Positions 9,077 through 19,492 of a stretch of DNA of 64,000 nt are shown piece by piece; position 1 is the first letter of the stretch; each line of letters opens with the position of its first letter. Source of the DNA: Pseudarthrobacter phenanthrenivorans Sphe3. GTDB lineage: Bacteria; Actinomycetota; Actinomycetes; Actinomycetales; Micrococcaceae. Under the pieces are notes generated by a model. The model had not been told where the DNA came from. It searched no databases and saw only the letters and a program-made list of their open reading frames with translations. Location of the stretch: NCBI RefSeq assembly GCF_000189535.1, contig NC_015145.1, positions 2,976,001 to 3,040,000 of the forward strand. The letters run 5' to 3'. The translations under genes and the position numbers were made by a program.

Positions 9077-9165
9077 TGTGGGCTCTTGCCCTTCCTCGTA
9101 ACGGTTTCCGCGGTTCCGCTGTCCCCAGGAGGGTGCGGTACCGCCGGACCTTTTACGTAGTTAGA

Positions 9166-9747
9166 TTAGTCTTCGGCCTTGAACGGGAAGCCAAGCGCCT
9201 TCAGCAGCGCGCGGCCTTCGTCATCGGTCTTAGCAGTGGTAACAACCGTGATGTCCATACCGCGGACGCGGTCGATCTTGTCCTGGTCGATTTCGTGGAA
9301 CATAACCTGCTCGGTCAGACCGAAGGTGTAGTTGCCGTTGCCATCGAACTGCTTGCCGGAGAGACCGCGGAAGTCCCTGATTCGGGGCAGCGCCAGGGTG
9401 ACAAGACGATCCAGGAATTCCCACATGCGGTCGCCACGCAGGGTAGCGTGTGCACCGATGGGCATGCCTTCGCGCAGCTTGAACTGTGCGATCGACTTGC
9501 GGGCCTTGGTTACCTGCGGCTTCTGGCCGGTGATCTGGGTGAGGTCGCGGACAGCGCCGTCGATCAGCTTGGAGTCCTTGGCGGCATCTCCAACACCCAT
9601 GTTCACAACGACCTTCACGAGGCGGGGAACCTGGTTGACGTTCTGGTACTTGAATTCCTCCATGAGCGAGCTCTTGATGGAATCGGCGTACTTGGTCTTC
9701 AGACGAGGAACGATCTTCGTTGCCGGAGTCTCGAGAGTCTCAGTCAT
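9166..9747 (-). CDS. rplE: 50S ribosomal protein L5
   Basis: L5 anchors 5S rRNA in the central protuberance and contacts S13. 193 residues, with [34 protein letters not shown] and the C-terminal [17 protein letters not shown] block. It overlaps the rplX stop by one base. Confidence 0.99.
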   Translation of the reverse strand: MTETLETPATKIVPRLKTKYADSIKSSLMEEFKYQNVNQVPRLVKVVVNMGVGDAAKDSKLIDGAVRDLTQITGQKPQVTKARKSIAQFKLREGMPIGAHATLRGDRMWEFLDRLVTLALPRIRDFRGLSGKQFDGNGNYTFGLTEQVMFHEIDQDKIDRVRGMDITVVTTAKTDDEGRALLKALGFPFKAED

Positions 9748-10109
9748 TAGATGTCCTTCCCTGAGCTCTTGGCCACGCGGATGCGGACTTCGCGCTGCTT
9801 GCCGTTACGCTCAACGGTCTCGGTGCGGAAGCCGACGCGGGTGGGCTTCTTGGTGGACGGGTCTACCAGAGCCACGTTGGAGATGTGGATCGGAGCCTCA
9901 ACGACCTCGATGCCACCGGTCTTGGTGCCGCGCTGCGACTGGCCGACCTTGGTGTGCTTGGTGACGCGGTTGATGCCCTCAACCAACACGCGGTTGGTGT
10001 CGGTGAACACGCGCAGGACCTTGCCCTGCTTGCCGCGGTCGCCGCCGCGCTCAGCCTTGGCGCCAGTGATGACCTGAACCAGGTCACCCTTCTTGATCTT
10101 TGCAGCCAT
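9747..10109 (-). CDS. rplX: 50S ribosomal protein L24
   Basis: Assembly-initiator protein of the 50S subunit with an N-terminal KOW motif ([26 protein letters not shown]). 120 residues. It follows rplN by 3 bp and overlaps rplE by one base. Confidence 0.99.
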   Translation of the reverse strand: MAAKIKKGDLVQVITGAKAERGGDRGKQGKVLRVFTDTNRVLVEGINRVTKHTKVGQSQRGTKTGGIEVVEAPIHISNVALVDPSTKKPTRVGFRTETVERNGKQREVRIRVAKSSGKDI

Positions 10110-10112
10110 GGA

Positions 10113-10481
10113 CTAGAGCACCTCCGGAGCCAGAGAAACGATCTTCATGAACTTCTTGTCACGCAGTTCACGACCAACCGGTCCGAAGATACGGGTACCG
10201 CGGGGGTCACCGTCGCCCTTCAGGATCACAGCTGCGTTCTCGTCAAACTTGATGTAGGAACCATCCGCACGGCGGCGTTCCTTCTTGGTACGGACGATGA
10301 CTGCCTTGACAACATCGCCCTTCTTTACGTTGCCGCCCGGGATTGCATCCTTGACGGTGGCGACAATGACGTCACCGATGCCTGCGTAGCGACGGCCGGA
10401 TCCACCGAGAACGCGAATGGTAAGGATTTCCTTAGCACCCGTGTTGTCGGCGACCTTGAGTCGCGACTCCTGCTGAATCAC
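10113..10481 (-). CDS. rplN: 50S ribosomal protein L14
   Basis: Most conserved protein at the 50S subunit interface. 122 residues: [18 protein letters not shown] to [10 protein letters not shown]. In most bacteria it directly follows rpsQ; here rpsQ lies 8.4 kb upstream beyond the IS cluster. A GGAG-type site (AAGGAGTAAATAGTG) precedes the ATG. Expression must now depend on its own leader/promoter. Confidence 0.99.
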   Translation of the reverse strand: MIQQESRLKVADNTGAKEILTIRVLGGSGRRYAGIGDVIVATVKDAIPGGNVKKGDVVKAVIVRTKKERRRADGSYIKFDENAAVILKGDGDPRGTRIFGPVGRELRDKKFMKIVSLAPEVL

Positions 10482-10890
10482 TATTTACTCCTTGCGTCGC
10501 GCCGGTTCTCAGACCGAAAATCTTCCTACGGAATGAGCCTTGCGGAACGGTTGATCGGGGTGTCTCTTGACCTGCCTGGATTTTGCCAGACCAGGCCTAA
10601 ACTCCCGTGCCAGAAGCAGTTGCTCCCATCCGGTCCAGGACTGGTCCTGGGCGCAAGGGGGCACTATGCCGTGGCACGCTTGTTTACGAGGTTGATGACG
10701 GCGCACGAAAGGCGCCATACAAACTCAATATCCTAGCACAGATACGGCAAGTCCCCATATCACAGAGCAGCAGTCCCTGCCCACTCCCCCGAGCAACGCA
10801 CGACGGCGTCACGCACGGCAGCCTTTCGGCCCACCTGGGGTCTTGGCCCGCCCAGGTGCCGCGATCGGAAGACCTGCCCCGCCGCCGTCG
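10482..10890 (-). promoter_or_regulatory. rplN leader and probable promoter region, no gene
   Basis: 409 bp without a convincing reading frame. On the minus strand TAGGAT (10730-10735) is a candidate -10, giving a leader of about 245 nt, but I see no good -35. The leader has a perfect palindrome (CCAGGAC-TG-GTCCTGG, 10635-10650) and other short inverted repeats. The region lies between rplN and the IS cluster, so the insertions entered upstream of this promoter and left it whole. Confidence 0.45.
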
Positions 10891-10909
10891 GACGCTCTCT
10901 CACTTAACG
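10891..10909. repeat. Composite ACGCTCT repeat, left outer arm (split by IS elements)
   Basis: GACGCTCTCTCACTTAACG. Its exact 19-bp complement is at 18701-18719. The pair was roughly 110-130 bp apart before IS30 and IS3 entered. The same arm pair flanks the intact relative at 49031-49163. Confidence 0.85.
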
Positions 10910-10970
10910 GGCGTTTCTCACCGGCGGGTTCAAGGGGTCGTTGCAACACCTGAGTGATTGGGGTGTTGTT

Positions 10971-11689
10971 GTGGGTTTTGGTCGGCCTGAGCTGTTGCAG
11001 TCGGTGGTGCGGGTTTTCTGGGAGGCGCGGTCTTCTGGGGCATCTGATGAGGTGGCGGCGGCGGTGGCCGGTATGTCCCTGTCTGCGGCCAGGTTGATCG
11101 TCCGTCAGCATGGTGGGGTGGATCCTGCGAAGAAGCCCCCGTACGGGCGGTTCCTGTCCTTCGATGAGCGCGAGTTGATCGCTGTGTGGCGGGCGGCCGG
11201 GTGCGGCGTGCGGGAGATCGGCCGGCGTTTGGGCCGGAACCCGTCCACTGTCAGCAGGGAGCTGGGCAGGAACATCCGGAACGGGGGCAACCGTCCGTAC
11301 CTGGCGTCCTCGGCGCAGAACCGTGCGCAGAAGCTGGCGCGCAGGCCTAAGGCACGGAAGCTGGCTTTCAACGAGGCCCTGGCGCTTTACGTCGCCGGAA
11401 TGCTGACGGCGCGGGAACGGTTGTCCCCGGAGCAGATCAGCGCCCGGCTGCGGATTGATTTCCCCGATGATGAAAGCATGCGCATCAGCCCGGAGACTAT
11501 CTATCAGTGCATCTACATCCAGGGCCGCGGCGGGCTGAGAGCCGAGCTCGCTGCTGCTCTGCGCACCGGCCGGGCCGTGCGGCAGCCAAACCGGCGCGCG
11601 GGCATGCGAAGGCCCCGGGTCCCGCAAGAGTTGCTGATCAGTGAACGCCCCGCGGAAGCCGATGACCGGGCAGTGCCCGGGCACTGGGA
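10971..11689 (+). pseudogene. IS30 transposase, N-terminal part
   Basis: About 240 residues with helix-turn-helix segments (GASDEVAAAVAGMSLSAARL; VREIGRRLGRNPSTVSREL) that bind the IS ends, followed by the start of the DDE catalytic domain up to AVPGHWE. The frame then runs into IS110 DNA and stops at 11717. The remaining catalytic domain continues at 15294. GTG 10971 is the likely start; a TTG inside the inverted repeat (10941) is the alternative. Confidence 0.88.
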
Positions 11690-11704
11690 ATCTCAATGTT
11701 TCTG

Positions 11705-12907
11705 TCAAGCCGCCTGAGCGGTGATGCGTGGCATTGGTTCCTGGTAGATGGTGTGGTCACGGAGCATCGCCCAGAGGACGTTGATGCGACGTCTGGCGAG
11801 GGCGATGAGGGCCTGTTTATGCGACTTTCCTTCTCCGCGCTTCCGGTCGTAATAGGTTCTTGAGGCCGCGCTGTTCTTCAAGCTGGAGAGGGCGGCGAGG
11901 TAACAGGTCCGCAGGAGCCTGCGGTTAAAGCGACGTGGTCGGTGCAGGTTCCCGCTGATTCGTCCGGAATCGCGCGGGACGGGAGCCAGCCCCGCGACGC
12001 TGGCGAGCCGGTCGACTGAGTCAAACGCGTCCAGGTTGCCGCCGATGTTCGCGAGAAAAGTAGCTGCGAGTACGGGGCCGAAGCCCGGCATGGTGAGCAA
12101 AACATCGGCGCTGTCGTGCTTCCCGAACAGGTCCGTGATCTGGGCATCGATGCCGGCGATCTCCGCATCGAGAGTGCTGATTTGCCCGGCCAGCCGGACG
12201 ACCAGGGCAGAGCCTGTGGTCTGAGTTGGCAGTACGGTGTGCTGGGAGTTTGCGGCTATCAGTGCCTTCTCTGCCATCTTGGCACTATTGCGGCAGCCGC
12301 GTTTCCTCAGCCAACCGGTGAGCCGAGCTAGTCCGATCCGCCGGATGCCCTCGGGTGTCTGGTAGCCGCCCAGGAGGACCAGGGGCGCCTGTTTGGAGTA
12401 GTCGAACGCACGCTCGAGAGCCGGGAAATATTCCAGCAAGGTGGCGCGGAGCCTGTTGATCGCCCGGACACGGTCGCAGATCAGATCCGTACGGCGGGCG
12501 GTGAGGAGCCGCAGGTCAACGCTGATCTGGTCCGTGCGGCGGACTGGTTGGAGGTCCGTGCGCATCCGTGCCTGGTCAGCGATGATCCTGGCATCTTTCG
12601 CGTCGGTCTTGCCATCTCCGCGGTAGGTCTCCGCAGCGTGATGCACGATCCGTCCAGGTATATAGAGCAGTTGCTGGGCGTGCGCGGCCAACAACTCGAT
12701 CAACAGGGCCGCTCCGCCGGAATTCAGATCCGTGGCCCAGCAGACTTCGCCCCCGGCCGCGATCTCCGCGATCGTGGCTATGAGTTCGAGCACTGCGTTT
12801 TCGTCGTTCTCGACCCGTTTCGAGAGCAGCACGGTCCCCGTCTGATCGATCACGACGCAATGATGTGCTCTTTTGCCTGAGTCGATTCCTACCCAGAATG
12901 CCGGCAT
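11705..12907 (-). CDS. IS110-family DEDD transposase/recombinase (element A)
   Basis: About 400 residues. The N-terminal RuvC-like DEDD domain begins FWVGIDSGKRAHHCVV (D9) and includes TDAKDARIIADQAR. The C-terminal Tnp20 domain has TMPGFGPVLAATFLANIGG and the serine-bearing DSGRISG segment. IS110 recombinases work with a bridge RNA that pairs with target and donor DNA. ATG 12907 is preferred over an earlier in-frame start because it has GAAGGAGACTGAAC upstream and the extension reads into IS21 DNA. The gene is intact, but IS21 now lies 45 bp upstream and cuts it off from the RNA-coding end. Confidence 0.93.
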   Translation of the reverse strand: MPAFWVGIDSGKRAHHCVVIDQTGTVLLSKRVENDENAVLELIATIAEIAAGGEVCWATDLNSGGAALLIELLAAHAQQLLYIPGRIVHHAAETYRGDGKTDAKDARIIADQARMRTDLQPVRRTDQISVDLRLLTARRTDLICDRVRAINRLRATLLEYFPALERAFDYSKQAPLVLLGGYQTPEGIRRIGLARLTGWLRKRGCRNSAKMAEKALIAANSQHTVLPTQTTGSALVVRLAGQISTLDAEIAGIDAQITDLFGKHDSADVLLTMPGFGPVLAATFLANIGGNLDAFDSVDRLASVAGLAPVPRDSGRISGNLHRPRRFNRRLLRTCYLAALSSLKNSAASRTYYDRKRGEGKSHKQALIALARRRINVLWAMLRDHTIYQEPMPRITAQAA

Positions 12908-13014
12908 GTTCAGTCTCCTTCGATCAGCTCCAATTTCGGTTGGCCCTGTCGTGTCAGCGACGGTCGAAAACTGAGCCATTTCGTGGGTTGAAAAGTGAGC
13001 CACGTTGACGTTGG

Positions 13015-15020
<2,006 letters not shown>

Positions 15021-15097
15021 CCACCCAATCGTTTGGAACGGGTGGCTCAGTTTTCAACCGTCACTATGGCTCAGTTTTCGACCGTCACCGACATGTC

Positions 15098-15236
15098 GAT
15101 AACTACGCCGGCACGTCCTTACCCAACGATCAATGTCGTAATTCTCAATCAGCGGTCGAGTCATCGGCGGGCAGCGGGCGGCCATTCCCAGTGAGCCATC
15201 CAAGCGGCAGGGCGACCTAGGCCATACCCGCCACCC
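15098..15236 (-). ncRNA. Candidate IS110 bridge RNA (element A)
   Basis: Read on the minus strand, this is the non-coding end upstream of the transposase. First stem-loop: arms 15227-15236 / 15169-15178 (GGGUGGCGGG with CCCGCUGCCC, including G-U pairs), extended by GGCC/GGCC (15220-15223 / 15180-15183). Its loop holds TCGCCCT (complement of 15209-15215), identical to the left half of the IS30 target, and CACTGGGA (15186-15193), complementary to the right half. Second stem-loop: GATGACT/AGTTATC (15159-15165 / 15098-15104). It holds ATTGAGA (15143-15149), identical to the element's right end (11691-11697), and GTAAGGA (15116-15122), complementary to its left end (15287-15293). This is the target-loop/donor-loop layout known for IS110 bridge RNAs. 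Exact ends are unknown. Confidence 0.72.
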
Positions 15237-15293
15237 GAGGGTGATCGAAACACTACGACAGCTCCGAAATCACCCACAACAAAATCGTAAGGA

Positions 15294-15753
15294 GGGCGAT
15301 CTGATCATCGGTACCCCTGGCGCCGGGGCGATCGGAACCCTCGTGGAACGCAGTAGCCGTTTCGTGATGCTCCTGCACCTGCCTAACGGACATACCGGCG
15401 AGCAGGTGCTGGCCGCCATCGAGGCAACCCTTCCGACCCTGCCGGCCCAGCTGCGCCGGTCCCTGACCTGGGACCAAGGCGCTGAGATGGTCGGCATTCA
15501 CGAACGCGTCAGGATCGCCACCGGCGCCGAGGTCTACTTCTGCGATCCTCACTCACCCTGGCAACGCGGCACGAACGAGAACACCAACGGACTCCTGCGA
15601 CAGTACTTCCCCAAAGGCATGGACCTCACCACCGTCACCCGCGCAGACCTCGACTACGCTGCCGCAGGACTCAACGGACGCCTACGCAAAACCCTCGGCT
15701 GGAAAACACCCGCACAAGCCCTCCAGCAAATACTGGAAGAATCAGCAGCATAG
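15294..15753 (+). pseudogene. IS30 transposase, C-terminal part
   Basis: Continues the split IS30 gene from the final base of the Glu codon: GDLIIGTPGAGAIGTLVERSS, then SLTWDQGAEM and NENTNGLLRQYFPKG, which carry the catalytic D, D and E of the IS30 DDE domain. It ends at TAG 15753, just before the right inverted repeat. There is no independent start; it is non-functional unless IS110 excises precisely. Confidence 0.9.
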
Positions 15754-15786
15754 GACGTGTTGCAACGACCACTTGAATCCACCACC

Positions 15787-15801
15787 GACGCTCTATCACT
15801 T
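15787..15801. repeat. Composite ACGCTCT repeat, middle fragment
   Basis: GACGCTCTATCACTT lies in the 36-bp stretch left between the IS30 right end and the IS3 left end. It matches the inner arm of the intact relative at 49031-49163 and shows that both elements entered the same repeat. Confidence 0.75.
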
Positions 15802-15815
15802 TCCTGAGGACAGTG

Positions 15816-15874
15816 AACTGCTCCCCGGAAGTTGGACTGAGTAATTCAGTTTCGACTTCCGGGGAGCAGTTTTT
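15816..15874 (+). terminator. Terminator-like hairpin at the IS3 left end
   Basis: Perfect 17-bp stem (15816-15832 with 15855-15871) around a 22-nt loop, followed by a T-run that ends at the orfA ATG. It lies just inside the left inverted repeat and would stop outside transcription from entering the transposase gene. Confidence 0.65.
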
Positions 15875-16364
15875 ATGGGTGCACGTAGTTCTTTGTCTGA
15901 GGTCCAGCGTGAGGCGGCGGTAGCGTGGTTTGAGAAGGGGTGTTGGGTATCGGGCTGCGGCTCGTTTGCTTGATGCGCCGTGGGTGCCGGTCAGGGCACT
16001 GTATGGGCGGTGGAGGATTCAGGGGCAAGGAGTGCTGGTGAGCAAACCGGCGAAGTCGTACTCGTTTGAGTTCAAGCTGGCGTTGGTGGAGCGGTTCCTC
16101 GCGGGTGAGACCGGCCCGGACCTGGCTGTGGAGGCCGGTTTGTCCTCGCGTCAGTTGCTGCAAAAGTGGGTCCGGGCGTATCGCCGTGATGGTGCGGAGG
16201 GATTGCGTCCCAAGGCCAAGGGCAGGCCTGCGAAGTCCGCGGCTCCACCTGAACGGGTCGAGTTATCCGAACTGGAACGGTTGCGGCGGGAGAACGAGCG
16301 GCTCCGCGCGGAGGTGGCGTATCTGGGAAAACTGCGGGCCTTGAGGGATCAGGAACGACGGTGA
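15875..16364 (+). pseudogene. IS3-family orfA, frameshifted
   Basis: From ATG 15875 the frame reads MGARSSLSEVQREAAVAWFEKG and then breaks. The continuation VGYRAAARLLDAPWV is one frame away, so one extra base lies near 15937-15942 (AGAAGGGGTGTTGG). The rest has a second helix-turn-helix region (SRQLLQKWVRAYRRDG) and a leucine-zipper segment (ELERLRRENERLRAEVAYL), typical of OrfA. Functional OrfA is therefore doubtful unless a later GTG is used (VSKPAKSYSFEFKLAL). Confidence 0.82.
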
Positions 16365-16933
16365 AGGTCCAGTCCGTCGTTTCCCTCAAGGCTGACTACC
16401 CTCTCCCGGTCCTGCTGGAGATCGCGGGCCTGGCCCGCTCGACGTTCTTCTATCACCAGGCCCGTCTTCAGGTCCCGGACCCGAAAGAGAAACTCAAAGC
16501 GGCCGTCACGGAGATCTTTGAGACGAACCATGGCCGGTACGGGCACCGGCGGATCCATGCGGAGCTACTCAAGCAAGGGTGGACGGTTGCGAAGAAGACC
16601 GTGCTGAAACTGATGCGCTCACTGCAGCTGCTCTGCAGGATCCGGCGCCGGAAGCGCTACAACTCTTACCAAGGCGAACAGGGCAGGATTGCCCCGAACC
16701 TGCTGAACCGGCAGTTCCAGGCCGATGCCCCGAACCAGAAGTGGGTGACCGACGTGACCGAATTCAGCGTCGGGGACCGCAAGCTCTACCTTTCCCCGGT
16801 GATGGACCTCTTCGACCGGCAGATCATTTCCCATGCCATCAGCACGTCCCCGAACCTGGCTCTGACGAACGCTTCGCTGAAGGAGGCTCTGGCCTGCCTC
16901 GAGCCCGGCCAGCAGCCACTGGTGCATTCGGAC
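16361..16933 (+). pseudogene. IS3-family orfB (transposase catalytic subunit), N-terminal part
   Basis: The GTG start overlaps the orfA stop by 4 bp. It has the HTH_21 region (HGRYGHRRIHAELLKQG) and the first catalytic aspartate in QKWVTDVTEF. It is cut in the second motif, LVHSD, where IS110 element B begins. The open frame beyond 16933 to 16963 is IS110 sequence. The C-terminal part is at 18352-18633. Confidence 0.92.
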
Positions 16934-17225
16934 AGTGAGACTGTCGGAACCGGTATTCCCTGAGGATCCTTGACTCGCAGGGTGATGGATGCGACAGGAT
17001 GCTGGTGCCGGGTGCGCCCAGGGTTCTTGACCCTCACTCCGATCGACAGCTGTGTCTTTCCCCGGATCTGTCAGTCCCCAGGCGTACCCAGTGAGGCGCT
17101 AGGCCTCGCCGCCGGAGTGACCTAAGGAGAGCCTGCGCCAAGTGTGCTCATCACTGTCTTGTCCGCCGGTGGTCGATGCCCGGGGCCGTGCCCCTTGCAC
17201 ATCGGATGGACCGGAGGAAAACGAC
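16934..17225 (+). ncRNA. Non-coding end of IS110 element B, possible bridge RNA locus
   Basis: 292 bp upstream of the transposase with several short inverted repeats. CTAAGGAGAGCCT (17122-17134) matches the element's right end at 18338-18350 in 11 of 13 positions, as expected for a left donor guide. TCACTG (17151-17156) is complementary to CAGTGA at the left junction, as expected for a right donor guide. I could not find a convincing target loop for the IS3 site. Type and location rest mainly on the IS110 family rule. Confidence 0.4.
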
Positions 17226-18335
17226 ATGACCAGAACGCCCGAAACCAGCGAGCCGGACCAGGCACCGACGCCCGTCTTCGCCGGCGTCGACACGCACAAA
17301 GAACTCCACGTCGCCGCCGTCATCGATGCCGGCGAGACAGTGCTGGGCACTAAGAGCTTCCCGACAACACGCACCGGCTACCGGGCAATGCTCGCCTGGA
17401 TCGGCGATTTCGGTGACTTGGCCCGGATCGGTGTCGAGGGCACCGGATCCTATGGTGCCGGCCTGACCCGACACCTTGCCAAAGCCGGTGTCATGATCCT
17501 TGAGGTCGACCGGCCCGACCGGTCTGACCGCCGCCGTAAAGGCAAGGACGACGATCTGGACGCAATCAATGCAGCCCGCGCCGCACTGCATGGCCGACGC
17601 ACCAGCATCCCAAAAAGCAAGGACGGCGCCGTCGAAGCTCTGCGCGTGCTGCGCATCACCCGCGCGCACGCGGTCCGGGAGCGCCGCAGCGCCCTGCAAC
17701 TCCTTCGGATGTCGATCGTCTCCGCGCCGGAGGTGCTTCGCGACCAAGTCCGCCACCTGACCCGGATGCAGCTCATCCGCACCCTCGCTGCATGGCGGCC
17801 GGACGTATCAAACGCGACCGACCCCATCACCGCCTACCGGGTCTCGATGAAGTCCCTGGCCCGCCGCTACCTGGAACTCACCGACGAGATAACCGACCTG
17901 GACGAGCTCATCAACCCCATCGTCCAAGCCCTCGCACCCCAACTCCTCGAACGCGTCGGAATCGGCATCGAAGTCGCTGGACAGTTCCTCGTAACGGCCG
18001 GTGACAACCCCGAGCGGATGAAATCCGAAGCCGCATTCGCGATGCTCTGCGGCGCTTCACCCCTACCCGCGTCCTCCGGAATGACACAACGGCACCGACT
18101 CAACCGCGGCGGCGACCGCCAAGCCAACCGCGCCCTGCACCTCGCCGTCATCAGCCGGATCAGGCTCGACCCGAGAACGCAGACGTACGTCGCGAAAAAG
18201 ACCGCCGAGGGGCACTCCAAGATGGAGATCATCCGCTGCCTGAAGCGATACCTCGCCCGAGAGGTCTACTTCATCCTCAACCCCGGCCACCAGCACATCG
18301 TCCCGAACACCAGGCAACACCGAAACGCCGCTTGA
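17226..18335 (+). CDS. IS110-family DEDD transposase/recombinase (element B)
   Basis: 369 residues. DEDD domain: VFAGVDTHKELHVAAV, VEGTGSYGAGLTRHL and KDDDLDAINAARAAL. Tnp20 domain: MKSEAAFAMLCGASPLPASSG with the conserved serine region, and LNRGGDRQANRALHLA. ATG 17226 has GGAGGAAAACGAC upstream and is preferred over in-frame starts to 17142. It is clearly diverged from element A's transposase, so the two copies are independent arrivals. The gene looks intact. Confidence 0.94.
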   Translation: MTRTPETSEPDQAPTPVFAGVDTHKELHVAAVIDAGETVLGTKSFPTTRTGYRAMLAWIGDFGDLARIGVEGTGSYGAGLTRHLAKAGVMILEVDRPDRSDRRRKGKDDDLDAINAARAALHGRRTSIPKSKDGAVEALRVLRITRAHAVRERRSALQLLRMSIVSAPEVLRDQVRHLTRMQLIRTLAAWRPDVSNATDPITAYRVSMKSLARRYLELTDEITDLDELINPIVQALAPQLLERVGIGIEVAGQFLVTAGDNPERMKSEAAFAMLCGASPLPASSGMTQRHRLNRGGDRQANRALHLAVISRIRLDPRTQTYVAKKTAEGHSKMEIIRCLKRYLAREVYFILNPGHQHIVPNTRQHRNAA

Positions 18336-18351
18336 CACTTAGGAGAGCATC

Positions 18352-18633
18352 CAAGGCATCCAATACCAGCACCTCACTTGGCGGACGCTTCTCAAGGCCG
18401 CCGGCGCTGTCCAGTCGATGTCCCGCAAGGGCAACTGCCACGACAACGCAGTGATGGAGAACTTCTTTGGCCACCTCAAGGAAGAACTCTTCCACCGCGT
18501 CCGGTTCATCAGCACCGACGCACTGGCAACGGCACTGAACGAGTACATCCACTGGTACAACAACGAAAGAATCTCCACAAAGCTCAAGGGTCTGAGCCCG
18601 GTCCAATACCGGGCCCAGACCCTCGCAGCCTAG
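18352..18633 (+). pseudogene. IS3-family orfB, C-terminal part
   Basis: Continues the split transposase with QGIQYQHLTWRTLLKAAGAV, then NAVMENFFGHLKEELFHR (catalytic E) and the typical end YNNERISTKLKGLSPVQYR. It has no start of its own. It ends 14 bp before the right inverted repeat. Confidence 0.92.
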
Positions 18634-18672
18634 AATCCCATTTAACCAGTCCAACTAACGGGGACCAGTTCA

Positions 18673-18720
18673 CAGTGAGAGAGCGTCCCGGAATTTCCCG
18701 CGTTAAGTGAGAGAGCGTCC
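18673..18720. repeat. Composite ACGCTCT repeat, right fragment
   Basis: Two AGTGAGAGAGCGTC units (18674-18687 and 18706-18719). The second, CGTTAAGTGAGAGAGCGTC (18701-18719), is the exact complement of 10891-10909. It begins with the CAG duplication of IS3. Confidence 0.85.
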
Positions 18721-18729
18721 GGGGGAAGA

Positions 18730-18758
18730 GGCACGACGTCGGGACGCGCCGTCGTGCC
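18730..18758. terminator. GC-rich hairpin downstream of rpsQ
   Basis: 9-bp stem GGCACGACG/CGTCGTGCC around an 11-nt loop. It may be a second terminator after the main rpsQ hairpin. It was left between the insertions and rpsQ. Confidence 0.4.
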
Positions 18759-18803
18759 TTCGCCAAGGCCTGCCCCGCGTGGCGGGGTTGCATGGTTAAG
18801 CGC

Positions 18804-18838
18804 GGAAGCCCCCGCTCCCAGAGGGAGCAGGGGCTTCC
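18804..18838 (-). terminator. S10-operon terminator after rpsQ
   Basis: 16-bp stem with one mismatch (18804-18819 / 18823-18838), loop of 3, 21 bp after the rpsQ stop. There is no U-run, common for actinobacterial terminators. It suggests the S10 transcript normally ends here, making the rplN side a separate unit and the IS insertions tolerable. Confidence 0.7.
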
Positions 18839-18858
18839 GGATACCGAAGCAGCAGGTG

Positions 18859-19164
18859 CTACTTGGCCTTCTCAAGGATTTCCACGAGCCGCCAGTTCTT
18901 GGTGGCGGACAGCGGACGGGTCTCGGCGATGACAACCAGGTCGCCGATGCCGGCGGTGTTGTTCTCATCGTGTGCCTTGACCTTGGAGGTACGGCGGATG
19001 ACCTTGCCGTACAGGGCGTGCTTCACGCGGTCCTCAACCTGGACAACGATGGTCTTTTCCATCTTGTCAGAGACCACGTAGCCGCGACGCGTCTTGCGGT
19101 AACCGCGCTGCTCAGCCGTGGCTGCGGTAGCAGTTTCCGTCACGTTCTCGTCCTTTTCACTCAC
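18859..19164 (-). CDS. rpsQ: 30S ribosomal protein S17
   Basis: 101 residues: a 20-residue N-terminal tail, then [20 protein letters not shown] and [20 protein letters not shown], the S17 signature. An early 16S rRNA-binding protein. It overlaps rpmC by 4 bp and is the last gene of the S10 block. Confidence 0.99.
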   Translation of the reverse strand: MSEKDENVTETATAATAEQRGYRKTRRGYVVSDKMEKTIVVQVEDRVKHALYGKVIRRTSKVKAHDENNTAGIGDLVVIAETRPLSATKNWRLVEILEKAK

Positions 19165-19490
19165 TTGGCATCCTCCTCGGTCTCAACCGTTTCAGCCGGC
19201 TCGGCCTTCTTGGTTGCTGCCTTCTTGGACTTCTTCTCTTCCTTGGCTTCCACAACCGGTGCGGCAACCTCGGCACGAATGCCCAGCTCGCGCTCACGGA
19301 GAACGGTGTAGATGCGGGCGATGTCCTTCTTTACCGCGCGCAGACGACCGTGGTTCTCCAGCTGTCCGGTGGCGGACTGGAAACGCAGGTTGAACAGCTC
19401 TTCCTTGGCCTTGCGGAGTTCTTCAACGAGACGCTCGTTGTCGAAACCGTCCAGCTGTGCGGGAGCCAGATCCTTGGATCCTACTGCCAT
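19161..19490 (-). CDS. rpmC: 50S ribosomal protein L29 with charged C-terminal extension
   Basis: L29 lies at the polypeptide exit tunnel beside L23, where chaperones and SRP dock. The core is normal ([37 protein letters not shown]). It is 109 residues long instead of about 65-75 because of a Lys/Glu/Ala-rich tail (about residues 75-109). The tail is likely disordered at the exit port. Confidence 0.98.
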   Translation of the reverse strand: MAVGSKDLAPAQLDGFDNERLVEELRKAKEELFNLRFQSATGQLENHGRLRAVKKDIARIYTVLRERELGIRAEVAAPVVEAKEEKKSKKAATKKAEPAETVETEEDAK

Positions 19491-19492
19491 TT

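Larger units (their letters stand above)
16934..18351 (+). mobile_element. IS110-family insertion sequence B
   Basis: About 1.42 kb, with boundaries set by rejoining IS3 orfB: GAC (16931-16933) plus CAAGGC (from 18352) restores HSDQGIQY. The two junctions share only one C, so the exact ends may be off by 1-2 bp. It has no inverted repeats. It has a 290-bp non-coding left end followed by one transposase gene, as in element A but with a different protein and different ends. Confidence 0.85.
15814..18672 (+). mobile_element. IS3-family insertion sequence, interrupted
   Basis: Terminal inverted repeats of 26 bp with three mismatches (TGAACTGCTCCCCGGAAGT at 15814; complement of 18647-18672 on the right). 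A 3-bp target duplication CAG is at 15811-15813 and 18673-18675. The transposase has overlapping orfA/orfB as in the IS150-like group. orfB is split by IS110 element B (16934-18351), and orfA has a frameshift. Without the inserted DNA it is about 1.44 kb. Confidence 0.92.

Noticed and set aside
17001..17007. CTGGTGC as the left target guide of IS110 element B
   Set aside because: It matches the IS3 target but about 8 bp away from the junction, and no right guide follows; a 7-mer match in a 290-bp GC-rich region can be chance.
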